DNA of 54,546 bases from JAVBNW01 sp031551255 (GCA_031551255.1 JAVBNW010000012.1:1-54546), one strand, 5' to 3'. Counted from the first letter of the stretch, positions 23,225-31,251 are shown. The notes: generated by a model not told the origin, from the sequence alone. Numbers and translations are program-made.

Positions 23225-23941
23225 TCAAGCCGGATGTACCCCCTCAAGCAGCTTGCGAAACACGGCGCGGGCGCTCATGCTGCTCAGGCCGTCGATGAAG
23301 CTCTCGCGCTCGAGCATATCCTCGAGCCTGTGCGCGTCCGACGAGCGCAGAGTTCTCCACCCTTCCACAATCGAATCGTCCGGAGGCGGGGCCGTGACGG
23401 CCACCTCCAGCGCAGCGAACGGCACGCCGGGCGGCAAAAAGCCCAGGTTGTTGAGCAGCGAATTGGCGCTTCGGTTGATATGGGCAGGCACGCAGATGCC
23501 GCCAAAGCTCTTGCACAGCGACGCAAGCTCGTCGATGCTCAGATCCAGCGCGGAAATGAGCAAGAGAGGCTCGGCGCCTACGGGCTCGTCCTCTTCGTTA
23601 AGATAATACTGCTCGCCGAAATATGTAGGGCGGTTGGGGATCGGCGGCAGATGCCGGTAGATTTCGGCGGAAAACGCCATGCAATTTTCAAGTTCGGCAA
23701 AGTAGCACAGCACGTGCACTTCTTCGGCCGTGGTGGCCTCGATGCCCGGTACGACGTTCAGCCCGTTGCGACGCGCAATTTCAAAAATCGGCGGCAGGTT
23801 GCCGGCGGTGTTGTGATCCGTAACCGCGATCACATCGAGCTCCTTGAGCATGGCCATGTTCACGATGTTGTTCGGCGTCATCAGGTCGTCGCCGCAGGGG
23901 CTCAGGCAAGTGTGCATATGCAGGTCGACGGCGGCTCTCAT
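23225..23941 (-). CDS. PHP-domain metal-dependent phosphoesterase-like protein
   Basis: This 238-residue protein is a PHP domain: DLHMHTCLSPCG supplies the first metal-binding HxH, VTDHN the third His, and PGIEATTAEEVHVLCYF and the late SSDAHR complete the usual metal site. PHP proteins hydrolyse phosphoesters (histidinol phosphate, 3',5'-nucleotide bisphosphates, RNA ends); the substrate here is unknown. The gene overlaps its upstream DRTGG neighbour by four bases. Relatives sit between DRTGG and HATPase genes beside [Fe]-hydrogenases in Clostridia, which suggests a role in the same signalling route, for example turnover of a nucleotide messenger (inference). Confidence 0.9.
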   Translation of the reverse strand: MRAAVDLHMHTCLSPCGDDLMTPNNIVNMAMLKELDVIAVTDHNTAGNLPPIFEIARRNGLNVVPGIEATTAEEVHVLCYFAELENCMAFSAEIYRHLPPIPNRPTYFGEQYYLNEEDEPVGAEPLLLISALDLSIDELASLCKSFGGICVPAHINRSANSLLNNLGFLPPGVPFAALEVAVTAPPPDDSIVEGWRTLRSSDAHRLEDMLERESFIDGLSSMSARAVFRKLLEGVHPA

Positions 23942-24288
23942 TCGCGCATCGGGGCCGCGATGCCCTGGGCATACAAAAGACCGCTCACTTCATAGGCGGT
24001 CTTTGGCGTGGCCAAAATACAAATATTCTCCTCGCTCGCCTTTTCGAGGATCGCATCCGGCACGGCGACGCCCTCCGGCACGATCATGCAGGAAAACTCC
24101 AACAAGGTGGCGACGGCAACGGCGTTCATATGCGTCATCACAGTAATCCAAGCGGTGCCCGCCGCCCCGTGCGACATCACCCACGACAGCAAATCGCAGG
24201 CGTAGCCGTACTTCACCTGGCCATCCATCGAAACGTGCGGGTTTATAGGCGTTGCGCCGATCAGATCGGCGGCTTCCCTAACTGTCAT
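23938..24288 (-). CDS. DRTGG-domain protein (second of the operon)
   Basis: This 116-residue protein is a stand-alone DRTGG-type domain, the regulatory module also found in front of some HPr kinases and CBS proteins. The core pattern YGYACDLLSWVMSHGAAGTAWITVMTHMNAVAVATLLEFSCMIVPEG is clear, and the predicted fold is alternating beta/alpha like a small nucleotide-binding unit. Binding of a ligand such as a nucleotide is inferred from the family. ATG at 24288 is chosen because AAGGAG lies eight bases upstream; a GTG three codons earlier overlaps that site. It overlaps the PHP gene by four bases and follows the hydrogenase-like gene by 25 bases. Confidence 0.85.
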   Translation of the reverse strand: MTVREAADLIGATPINPHVSMDGQVKYGYACDLLSWVMSHGAAGTAWITVMTHMNAVAVATLLEFSCMIVPEGVAVPDAILEKASEENICILATPKTAYEVSGLLYAQGIAAPMRE

Positions 24289-24313
24289 ACGGTTCACTCC
24301 TTTTGATATCGCG

Positions 24314-25615
24314 CTAAATATCCTGCGCCTGGTTGTAGATTTCGATCATCTGGCGCGCCATGTCGCGCACCTTGTCTTTGAGCTTGTAAAGGCAGCTGAT
24401 CTCCTTCGCCTCGCCGCGCACGACATCCTCGGCCAGCGCATAGCAGGTAGGCGAACCGCAGCTGCCGCAATCGAGCATTGGAAGGTCTTTGTAGATCTTT
24501 TCGATGCTCTCGCGCTTTCGAAGGGCTTCGACGATATTCTTATCCAGCTGCATCACGGGCTTTGGCAAAAGCTTTTTATCCATCTTCATCTCTTGGATGG
24601 TAAGCTCGCCGCCAAGCGGCATATTCTCCCGCTCGCCGCCTAATTTATCCTTGATGGATTTGACGCGGTTGCGGGATACATAGTTGTTTTCGAACGTAAG
24701 CGGCCCGCCGTGGCAGCCCGCGGTGCACGCGAGCCCTTCGAAGAACACCAGCTCGTCGAGCTTGTCGTTCTCCAACTGCTCGAGCACCTGAATCACGTTG
24801 TGGATGCCGTCCACCGACATCGCGTTTTCGATGCCAACCGCCAGCGCCTCTCCCCCCGGCGCGGCCCAGCCGATGCCGAACCGCCCGGATTCGCGCAGCT
24901 TCTTAGGGTCGTAGGGCTTGCCAAGCTGTTCGATGAGCGCGCCGTAGATTTCAATGATGGATACGGCGCCGTCCACCGGGGATTTTTCCATGCCCAGCGG
25001 AGAGCGGATCGCCGTCATCTTGGCGGGGCAAGGCGTGATAAAGAACACGCCCACGTCCTCCGGGGCGCAGTGCTCCCTTTCCATCACGCGCTTGCGGGCG
25101 ATCTTCGCAGCCGCGTCCATGGGGGTGATGAAGTCGACCACATTCTCGAGCAACGCGGGAAAACGCACCTGGATCATCCGAAGGATCGCAGGGCACGCGG
25201 ATGAAATGGCGGGGCGCTTGCCTGCGCCATTGCTCACGTGTTCGCGTATGGCGGCGGAAATATACTCCGCGCCCCGCGCAACCTCGACGACGTCGTCAAA
25301 GCCCACGGCAATCAGCGCGCACAAAAGCTGATCCACGCTTTCGAAATCTTTAAACTGTCCATAAAGCGTAGGCGCGGGCAGCGCCACCTTATATTTGAAA
25401 ATATCGATCGCCCCGATAGGATCGGTCACGGCAACTTTGGCATGGTGCGGGCACGCCCGGATGCACTCCCCGCAATCGATGCACTTCTCCGCTATGATCG
25501 ACGCCTTGCCGTCCCTGACGCGAATCGCCTCGGTCGGGCAGCGCTTAAGGCAGCTGGTGCAGCCCTTGCACTTATCGCGGTCGAGCGTGACGGAATGGTA
25601 GTAGTTCGCATCCAT
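24314..25615 (-). CDS. [FeFe]-hydrogenase-like iron-sulfur protein, probably sensory
   Basis: This 433-residue protein has, in order, two ferredoxin [4Fe-4S] motifs (Cys16/19/22/26 and Cys45/48/51/55), an H-cluster domain and a C-terminal 4-Cys FeS domain (Cys383/386/391/408). The H-cluster ligands are present: Cys141 (SSACPA), Cys196 (TPCPAK), Cys297 and Cys301 (LACTAGCHGG). The Cys that normally precedes the first ligand and relays protons (TSCCP in catalytic enzymes) is Ala140 here. That change marks the putative sensory [FeFe]-hydrogenases (groups C/D); no PAS domain is visible, which favours group D. It is soluble and cytoplasmic. hydE/F/G maturases and hydA/B/C are not in the window. 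ATG at 25615 follows AGGAGGACTCC. It lies at the centre of the seven-gene operon. Confidence 0.9.
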   Translation of the reverse strand: MDANYYHSVTLDRDKCKGCTSCLKRCPTEAIRVRDGKASIIAEKCIDCGECIRACPHHAKVAVTDPIGAIDIFKYKVALPAPTLYGQFKDFESVDQLLCALIAVGFDDVVEVARGAEYISAAIREHVSNGAGKRPAISSACPAILRMIQVRFPALLENVVDFITPMDAAAKIARKRVMEREHCAPEDVGVFFITPCPAKMTAIRSPLGMEKSPVDGAVSIIEIYGALIEQLGKPYDPKKLRESGRFGIGWAAPGGEALAVGIENAMSVDGIHNVIQVLEQLENDKLDELVFFEGLACTAGCHGGPLTFENNYVSRNRVKSIKDKLGGERENMPLGGELTIQEMKMDKKLLPKPVMQLDKNIVEALRKRESIEKIYKDLPMLDCGSCGSPTCYALAEDVVRGEAKEISCLYKLKDKVRDMARQMIEIYNQAQDI

Positions 25616-25625
25616 AGGAGTCCTC

Positions 25626-26054
25626 CTATTCGATGAAAAAGCGCATTTTTATCTCTGTACCCACGCCGACTCTGGATGTGATGGAAAAGCCGTCGGCGTT
25701 GCGCTTCATATTGGGCAGGCCCATACCCGCCCCAAAACCCATATCGCGCACGGAATCCGGGGCGGTGGAATACCCCTCCCGCATCGCCAGGTCGATATCC
25801 GGTATGCCCGGGCCTATGTCGCTGGCGATAAGCTCGATGACCTTGGGCGAAACCTCGAGGGTCAGCTCTCCACCGTCTGAATGAATGACGAGATTAAGCT
25901 CCACCTCGTAGGCGGCGATGGCCACGCGCCGAACAATGCCCGGGTCGATCCCCAGTTGCTTAAGCGTATTCTTAAACGCTGCGCTTCCCTCGCCCGCGGT
26001 GGCAAAATCGCCCTTGACGACGGGCACGCTCGTATGCAAAAGCGGGTCGCTCAT
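25626..26054 (-). CDS. RsbW/RsbT-like ATPase (anti-sigma-type regulator)
   Basis: This 142-residue protein is a compact HATPase_c of the anti-sigma factor/serine kinase group. VAIAAYEVELNLVIHSDGG is the N-box, SDIGPGIPDIDLAM the G1 box with the ATP-binding Asp, and GFGAGMGLPNMKRNADG the glycine-rich lid. The family phosphorylates anti-anti-sigma factors or reports on protein partners. It overlaps the stop of the preceding DRTGG gene by four bases (start ATG at 26054) and is followed 10 bases later by the hydrogenase-like gene. It is the second ATPase of the operon and differs from the HATPase at 22618 in sequence. Confidence 0.88.
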   Translation of the reverse strand: MSDPLLHTSVPVVKGDFATAGEGSAAFKNTLKQLGIDPGIVRRVAIAAYEVELNLVIHSDGGELTLEVSPKVIELIASDIGPGIPDIDLAMREGYSTAPDSVRDMGFGAGMGLPNMKRNADGFSITSRVGVGTEIKMRFFIE

Positions 26055-26410
26055 AGCTTGTCCCTCATGCTTCCGCCGCGCAAGCCGCGCTCATACAGCA
26101 CGCCGCAAGCGGTAAACAGCGTCATATCGGTGGACAAAATGGCGATGCCCCTTTCCACCGCCATTTCCAGGATGCTGTCGTCGGGTACCTTCCCCCTTAC
26201 GAACACCACGCAGATAATATCGAGCATCTCGGCCGTGCGCACGACGTGCGCGTTGGTCATGCCGGTTAGGAGCACCGCCCTGTCTTTCACAAACGCGAGC
26301 ACATCGCTCATGAGGTCGGAACCGCAGGCGGAGTGCAGGTCTTCATCTAAAAGCTCTTCGCAGCACAACACCTGTGCAAAAAGCGCACCGCCAACTTCGC
26401 GGATAGTCAC
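26051..26410 (-). CDS. DRTGG-domain protein (first of the operon)
   Basis: This 119-residue protein has the same fold pattern as the second DRTGG protein: ACGSDLMSDVLAFVKDRAVLLTGMTNAHVVRTAEMLDIICVVFVRGKVPDDSILEMA, ending with GIAILSTDMTLFTACGVLYERGL. The start is a GTG at 26410 with GGGGGAA upstream; frames open farther upstream lack a ribosome site and would run into the SPOR gene. It lies 19 bases after the SPOR gene stop and overlaps the ATPase by four bases. The presence of two diverged DRTGG proteins in one operon suggests a heterodimer or two inputs. Confidence 0.85.
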   Translation of the reverse strand: MTIREVGGALFAQVLCCEELLDEDLHSACGSDLMSDVLAFVKDRAVLLTGMTNAHVVRTAEMLDIICVVFVRGKVPDDSILEMAVERGIAILSTDMTLFTACGVLYERGLRGGSMRDKL

Positions 26411-26429
26411 GCAATTCCCCCTTCGGATA

Positions 26430-27350
26430 TCAAGCTGCGAGCGCGGAAACGGAGCGCAGCAGCTGCCCGTATCGGACCAATGAATCAATGTAAGTATACT
26501 TGATCTGCGATGAAATTTCCATAGCGCCGTATTGGGATTGAGCGGATATCGCCGAAAGCCCGCTGCTCATGGATCCCATCAGCTCTTGGAGGCCCGATAT
26601 CGCCGATGCGCCGTCCTCCACCGACGCGCCGTCGGCGATGGCCGCTCGCTGTTTCTCCAGGGTGGCAGCAAGGGACGTAAGCTCCTCGCGCGCAAGCTCG
26701 GGCCCGACTAAGCCGGTGTCGATCCTCGCCGCGATATCCTCGAGCGAACCGAGCGCGGCTTTCCAGCCGGCGAGGCCGTCGCGCACGGCGGCAACCCGGG
26801 CGGCCGGCGCGGTAATTCTCAGCGTCACGCCGCCGATATCCGCATAAAGATCGAGCACATAGCTCTCCACGCCCTGGCGGTTGAGCAGTTGGTCGCGCAC
26901 GTCGTCGGCCTGCGCGCGCGCAAGGTATGCGCTGGCGAGCACGCGCGTGCGATCCGTATCGTGGAAAAGATAGCCCGCCGCGCCGCGCTGGCGAAACCTT
27001 TCGGCCTCGGCCTCGGCATTGGCTTCGTTGGCGAACGCGCCCAGCTGTATCGCATAAAACGGCATCGCCTCAAAGGCGATTTCCTCGCTTTGCTCCGTCG
27101 TGGGCGTAGGCGCGGGCGTGGGTGCGGGCGTCGCAGCGTCTTGGGTAGCCGTTCCCGCGGGAGGAACGGATGGCTCTCCACCCCCGCCGCCCATGTTGGG
27201 CAAGATAAATCTATCGGCAATCCACGTGCCCAGCCCTCCCGCCACCGCAAAGTAGAGAATTGCCGCAACCACGATCGCGGCGGCGGTACCGCGCATCACC
27301 CTTCGCTTTGTGCTTGTGCGCTTGCGCGTATAAATTCTACGTCTCGCCAT
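26430..27350 (-). CDS. SPOR-domain membrane protein
   Basis: This 306-residue protein has a basic cytoplasmic start (MARRRIYTRKRTSTKRR), one TM helix (about residues 22-40), a Pro/Ala/Thr-rich linker (about 50-85) and a SPOR domain (about 88-155, FYAIQLGAFANEANAEAEAERFRQRG). SPOR domains bind glycan strands of peptidoglycan lacking stem peptides, as at division septa or in engulfing cells. The C-terminal half is helical. ATG at 27350 follows GAAGGAGG; the frame is open upstream without a ribosome site. It is 19 bases ahead of the first DRTGG gene, so it may be the operon leader; whether it works with the hydrogenase-like system is unclear. Confidence 0.85.
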   Translation of the reverse strand: MARRRIYTRKRTSTKRRVMRGTAAAIVVAAILYFAVAGGLGTWIADRFILPNMGGGGGEPSVPPAGTATQDAATPAPTPAPTPTTEQSEEIAFEAMPFYAIQLGAFANEANAEAEAERFRQRGAAGYLFHDTDRTRVLASAYLARAQADDVRDQLLNRQGVESYVLDLYADIGGVTLRITAPAARVAAVRDGLAGWKAALGSLEDIAARIDTGLVGPELAREELTSLAATLEKQRAAIADGASVEDGASAISGLQELMGSMSSGLSAISAQSQYGAMEISSQIKYTYIDSLVRYGQLLRSVSALAA

Positions 27351-27414
27351 ACCAAGGCCTCCTTCGTGTACAACCCTTTGCACTAGCGTATGCAATCGGA
27401 TATGGCGCTATGTA

Positions 27415-27442
27415 TTGAAAGCCGACCGGTTCGTGATATACT
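27415..27442 (+). promoter_or_regulatory. Extended -10 promoter of the DUF6062 gene
   Basis: TTGAAA (27415-27420), 16 bases, TGA-TATACT (TATACT at 27437-27442) with the TGn extension. The same design recurs at 48537-48564. Confidence 0.7.
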
Positions 27443-27462
27443 GGCTAAAAGGAGGGCTTTTC

Positions 27463-28245
27463 ATGCCGGACTATCATCTGTATACCATCCCCATCTGGGA
27501 TGCCTATAAAAGAGAGAGCGAGTGCGCGCTGTGCGAGCTTCACCGCTCTTTGGAAGCGCAATATCTCGATGCCGCGCTCGGCGGAGGTATGATGGAGAGC
27601 GACATCCGCCTGGAGACGAACCGTCAGGGCTTTTGTCCGAAACACCTGTCGGATTTATACGGAATGCAGCAGGTGCTGCCCCTGGCGCTCACGCTGCATA
27701 CGCATTTTCAGGATGTGCTAAAGGATGCCCAGGAAGGCCTTGACGCGCTGGAGGCCGCCATCGCGCAGGAGGCGGGCCTTGCGCCGGTGAAAAAAGCGGT
27801 TCGGTACGTTGCGCGCGGCGGAGACGTCGGCCAGGCGGCCGATGCGCTCGCGCAAACGGCGCAGAGCCGCGCGCAAGGCTGCCATATTTGCGGAAAAATC
27901 CAAAACAACATCGTAAGGTACGTCGATGCGCTGCTGCACATGTGGCAGGACGACCGCGAATTTCGCGCTGCGTTTGACGCTTCCAAGGGCGCGTGTATGC
28001 TGCACCTTCCGCTGCTGCTAAGCGAGGCGGCGCGCAAGCTGGCGGGAGAAAAGCGCAGGGAATTTCTCTCTTCGCTGGCAAAGATGCAGCGCGATAACCT
28101 TGAGCGCATCGAAAAGGAGCTTGAATGGTTCACGCTGAAATTCGACTACCGCAATACCGACAAGCCCTGGGGCAACAGCAAGGACGCGGTGCCGCGGGCC
28201 ATGCTCAAGCTGCGCGGGCCGGACGCGGAGGGCGGCAAGCCGTAG
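27463..28245 (+). CDS. DUF6062-family protein
   Basis: This 260-residue cytoplasmic protein opens with YHLYTIPIWDAYKRESECALCELH and has a MMESDIRLETNRQGFCPKH segment; with the later CHIC (about residues 144-147) and ACMLH they give four Cys/His motifs that look like a metal site. This order matches DUF6062, a Clostridia-enriched family with no known activity. The rest is helical, with a coiled-coil-like C-terminus (AGEKRREFLSSLAKMQRDNLERIEKELEWF). ATG at 27463 follows AAGGAGGGCTTTTC. It is monocistronic between an extended -10 promoter and a hairpin terminator. Confidence 0.85.
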   Translation: MPDYHLYTIPIWDAYKRESECALCELHRSLEAQYLDAALGGGMMESDIRLETNRQGFCPKHLSDLYGMQQVLPLALTLHTHFQDVLKDAQEGLDALEAAIAQEAGLAPVKKAVRYVARGGDVGQAADALAQTAQSRAQGCHICGKIQNNIVRYVDALLHMWQDDREFRAAFDASKGACMLHLPLLLSEAARKLAGEKRREFLSSLAKMQRDNLERIEKELEWFTLKFDYRNTDKPWGNSKDAVPRAMLKLRGPDAEGGKP

Positions 28246-28265
28246 TGCGCGTTTGTGAATAAACT

Positions 28266-28300
28266 AAATGCCGCCGGCGCATATGCGTCGGCAGCATTTT
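28266..28300 (+). terminator. Intrinsic terminator of the DUF6062 gene
   Basis: AAATGC pairs with GCATTT and GCCG-GCGC with GCG-CGGC around an ATAT loop, ending in four Ts (28297-28300). Confidence 0.7.
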
Positions 28301-28445
28301 CATATTCTCAGGCCATGCCCTTGGAAAGACCGATCAATGGGCATTAGTAATTTTAAGCATATCACACGAAAAAACATAAGTCTATTCTTTTCCGACGGAC
28401 CATGCTATCCTTTGCATGCAAAAAATAAAGGAGGGCGAGAGGATT

Positions 28446-28937
28446 ATGCCTGAAAAGAATACACGGCTGGAACAAATCAAAGAGAAAATCGACGCTAGAT
28501 TGCACGAAATCATCGATCCCTTCGAAAAGAGATGCTCCTTTGTACACTTATATGGCGTATCCATTCTTTCCGGCATGGTAGCTGCGCGAAGGCGCGAAAA
28601 TGTCGAACTGGCAACCATGGCGGGTATGCTGCACGACTTTTATCTTTATTGCCTTGCGAACGACCCGAGCCGCACTTTTGCCGACCACGGCAGGCTTGGC
28701 GCGGCGTTCGCGAGGGCATTCCTCGAGGAGCTGGCGCTTACAACCGAAGAGGAGAACTATGCCCTGTGCACGGCCATCGCCAATCACAGCGAAAAGGCCC
28801 GGATCGACGATCCTCTGTCGGAGGTTCTGAAAGATGGCGAGGTATTGCAAAAATATTTCTATGATGTTCAGTTCGAGCCGCATCCGGCATATTTGGAAAG
28901 ATTGGCGCGCTTGAAGCGGGAGTTCGATCTGGCATAG
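28446..28937 (+). CDS. HD-domain protein
   Basis: This 163-residue protein is a compact HD domain: SFVHLYGVSILSGMVAARR carries the first His, AGMLHDFYLY the HD pair, and later GRLGAAFAR and ALCTAIANHSEK provide the other His ligands. HD enzymes hydrolyse phosphates in nucleotides or signalling molecules with a metal at the active site; the small size and sequence resemble the YqeK-like group (Ap4A hydrolase), but I cannot confirm that. I prefer the ATG at 28446, as an upstream in-frame ATG lies inside the AAAGGAGGG ribosome-site region. A 9-bp inverted repeat follows directly at its stop. Confidence 0.8.
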   Translation: MPEKNTRLEQIKEKIDARLHEIIDPFEKRCSFVHLYGVSILSGMVAARRRENVELATMAGMLHDFYLYCLANDPSRTFADHGRLGAAFARAFLEELALTTEEENYALCTAIANHSEKARIDDPLSEVLKDGEVLQKYFYDVQFEPHPAYLERLARLKREFDLA

Positions 28938-28979
28938 ACCTCCAACTTTCACGCAGAAGATGCTTAAAAATTGGAGGTC
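28937..28979. repeat. Inverted repeat after the HD gene
   Basis: GACCTCCAA (28937-28945) and TTGGAGGTC (28971-28979), a perfect 9-bp pair with a 25-base gap. It overlaps the last base of the stop codon. It may be a weak terminator or a protein-binding dyad. Confidence 0.35.
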
Positions 28980-29040
28980 GCCGCCGTAAAATGCGATCCC
29001 CTGAAACGACCCATACGGACGTTCCATTCAATATGTCGCA

Positions 29041-29475
29041 TCAGTAGAGCTTTTTCAAAATGAGCGCGGCAACGGCATACACCGCTATCCCAACGAATAA
29101 CGCGCCCAATAGCAATTCGGCCAGCAAGGTGTACTCCATAAACATCAACGTTACGGAACCCGCATACGCGAGCGCCGCCATGGCGATCAGGGTGATGACC
29201 GCCGCCTGCTTGCGGATGAACAGGCCGCGCTCGTCTTTCATGCGAATTTCCGCCTTGCGCAGTCTTTCCTCGCTCGCCAGGGTATACGCCGTTTTTCCCG
29301 CAGCCGCAAGGCCCGCGGCACACAGCCCCACGCCGATGCCGGCGATGACCCCTGTTCGGTGAGACGCGCCGGGTTCAAGGGCCGAGGATAAGATGATAAA
29401 AAACGTAACGGCGCCAACGACCACCAGGCCGAGGCATACGATCAGTTTCATGCGATAACGCGCGCGAATGGTCAT
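29041..29475 (-). CDS. Membrane protein partner of the XRE regulator
   Basis: This 144-residue protein has four hydrophobic segments (about residues 11-30, 42-58, 92-108 and 115-135), with a charged stretch SEERLRKAEIRMKDERGLFIRKQ between the second and third. The KDERG...IRKQA region is typical of small Firmicutes proteins encoded beside a 60-70-residue XRE regulator (DUF2178-like pattern). Function is unknown. Its start overlaps the regulator's stop by four bases, so translation is coupled. The regulator-first order is opposite to that of the pair at 1451-1970. Confidence 0.75.
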   Translation of the reverse strand: MTIRARYRMKLIVCLGLVVVGAVTFFIILSSALEPGASHRTGVIAGIGVGLCAAGLAAAGKTAYTLASEERLRKAEIRMKDERGLFIRKQAAVITLIAMAALAYAGSVTLMFMEYTLLAELLLGALFVGIAVYAVAALILKKLY

Positions 29476-29675
29476 GCGTTTTCCTCCTCGTCGATGAACA
29501 CATCTTCAATGGTCACTTCAAAATGCTTGGCGATGCGGAAGGCCAGTTGCAAAGATGCGTTGTACCTTCCATTTTCCAAAGAGATAATGGTCTGCCGCGA
29601 TACGGTTAAAGCATCGGCAAGTTCGCTTTGGGTCATCCCCCGCGCCTTGCGCAGCTCCTGAATGCGATTTTTCAT
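29472..29675 (-). CDS. XRE-family regulator (67 residues)
   Basis: This 67-residue Cro/CI-type protein is a single HTH domain: IQELRKARGMTQSELADALTVSRQTIISLENGRY (about residues 4-37), with FEVTIEDVFIDEE at the C-terminus. It probably represses its own two-gene operon as a dimer. ATG at 29675 lies 55 bases after the -10 of a consensus promoter that carries two 16-bp palindromic sites, 29710-29725 and 29731-29746, which are the natural candidate operators. It overlaps the membrane-protein gene by four bases. Confidence 0.9.
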   Translation of the reverse strand: MKNRIQELRKARGMTQSELADALTVSRQTIISLENGRYNASLQLAFRIAKHFEVTIEDVFIDEEENA

Positions 29676-29708
29676 TCCGTCTCATCCTATCCCGTTAGAT
29701 CGCCAAAT

Positions 29709-29758
29709 AGTAAAGCGCGCTTTACTAAAAGTATAGCGCGCTTTACGTGTAATGTCAA
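29709..29758 (-). promoter_or_regulatory. Consensus promoter with twin palindromic operators
   Basis: Minus-strand TTGACA (29753-29758), 17 bases, TATACT (29730-29735). GTAAAGCGCGCTTTAC (29710-29725) is a perfect 16-bp palindrome just downstream of the -10; a near copy GTATAGCGCGCTTTAC (29731-29746) covers the -10 and spacer. Centres are 21 bp apart, two helical turns, so two dimers could bind the same face. Confidence 0.75.
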
Positions 29759-29776
29759 GCGTGTTTTACAAAAAAG

Positions 29777-31168
29777 TCATGCCGGCTCGGGCTGCTCCTC
29801 TGCGCGCGTCAGGTTCTTCATCCACCTGAAGCGGTTCACCTTTACCACGGCCACGAAGCATTTGAGAATCTGGTCGCTCTTGAGGCACAGAAACACGACC
29901 CACGGCGGGGCGGCAAATACCGTCAGCGCAAGGTAGGCCGAGGGAATCACCACCAGCCACACGAAGATCAGGTCGTTGACGAGTACAAAATGCGTGGCGC
30001 CTCCCGCGCGTACGATCTGCAAAGACGACATTTGATACGAAGTTCCCACCAAAGTGAAGCACAGAACGAGCAAAAACTGCGAGGCATAGGCGATCGTATC
30101 CGACGCAAGGCCGCTGTAGAACCTCAGCACCAAATCCCTGAGGATGAACATGATAATGCCGGATACGATGCCCACCGAAATGTACACAAGCTGTAGCGTC
30201 TTGGTATAGCTCCTCGCCAAATCGAACTCGTTTCTACCGATGGTTTGCCCCACCAGCAGCGAGCCCGCGCTCGCGGTTCCGTACACCATCACGCCGAAGA
30301 TCTGCTGCAGGTTGGCCGCGATGGAGCTCGCCGCCACAATCGATTCGCTCATTCGCCCAAGAATGGCCGCCTGCGCTGCGCCGCCAAAGCCCCAGAGAAT
30401 ATCCCCCAGTATAATCGGCGCGCCATAGCGGAAAAAGTCTTTTAAAAGCGCGTTGCTGTGCAGCAGCATGTCGCGAAGGCGAATTTTGAGCTTCTGATCG
30501 ATAGAAAATACGTAGATGAGCACCAGCACACACTCGGCAACGCGCGAAACGAGCGTGGCGACCGCCGCGCCCCTGACCCCCATCGCCGGGAAGCCCAGCT
30601 TGCCGAAGATCAGCACATAGTTAAGCCCCACGTTAAACACTAACGCCGTGATGGAGACGTACAGCCCCACCTTTACCGTACCCGCGCAGCGCATGCTGGC
30701 CAGCAGCACGTTTGTGACGCAAAACAGCAAAAACGACCAGGACACGATCTTAACGTAGGCGACTCCTTCGCCGATGGCGCTCTCGTGCTGCGTCAGCAGC
30801 CCGAGCACGGACTCGCCCGCAAAATACATGAGGCAAAACATTCCGACGCCCACTACCACGGCTACTTTCATCGCGATAGCCACGATGGTTTTGACGGATT
30901 TGACATCGCCCTTGCCATAGTATTGCGCGGCAAGCACGATCAGCGCCCCGCCAAGCCCCATCACCAGCATGTGCAGAATGTTCTGAATTTGGTTTACAAA
31001 AAAGACACCGTTGACGGCGCTTTCCCCCAGCGAAGCCACCATTAGGTTGTCGGCCAGGCCGACGCCGAAGGAGATGATGTTTTGCGCCGCAAGGGGCAAG
31101 GCAATCAGCGCAAGCCGCTTGTAAAACTCCTTGTCCCGCACCAGCCAGGGCATCCGAACCGCCGTCAT
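29777..31168 (-). CDS. MATE-family efflux transporter
   Basis: This 463-residue membrane protein has twelve predicted helices and belongs to the MATE (MOP superfamily) transporters, which exchange Na+ or H+ for drugs or metabolites. The N-terminus LALIALPLAAQNIISFGVGLADNLMVASLGESAVNGV and the second-half repeat FFRYGAPIILGDILWGFGGAAQAAILGRMSESIVAASSIA show the internal two-fold symmetry. Substrate is unknown. I take the ATG at 31168; a second ATG five codons later is also possible, and the frame is open upstream without a good ribosome site. It is transcribed leftward and probably monocistronic. Confidence 0.9.
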   Translation of the reverse strand: MTAVRMPWLVRDKEFYKRLALIALPLAAQNIISFGVGLADNLMVASLGESAVNGVFFVNQIQNILHMLVMGLGGALIVLAAQYYGKGDVKSVKTIVAIAMKVAVVVGVGMFCLMYFAGESVLGLLTQHESAIGEGVAYVKIVSWSFLLFCVTNVLLASMRCAGTVKVGLYVSITALVFNVGLNYVLIFGKLGFPAMGVRGAAVATLVSRVAECVLVLIYVFSIDQKLKIRLRDMLLHSNALLKDFFRYGAPIILGDILWGFGGAAQAAILGRMSESIVAASSIAANLQQIFGVMVYGTASAGSLLVGQTIGRNEFDLARSYTKTLQLVYISVGIVSGIIMFILRDLVLRFYSGLASDTIAYASQFLLVLCFTLVGTSYQMSSLQIVRAGGATHFVLVNDLIFVWLVVIPSAYLALTVFAAPPWVVFLCLKSDQILKCFVAVVKVNRFRWMKNLTRAEEQPEPA

Positions 31169-31251
31169 CCCAATCACTTCCCGCACATTACTATAAAGAT
31201 CCGCGCGCATGAGCGCACGGGTTGCATTATACACCAAGCAGCATGAAAAAC

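Noticed and set aside
24314..25615. Catalytic ferredoxin hydrogenase HydA
   Set aside because: The proton-relay Cys is Ala and the protein is shorter than HydA with an added C-terminal 4-Cys domain; sensory type preferred.
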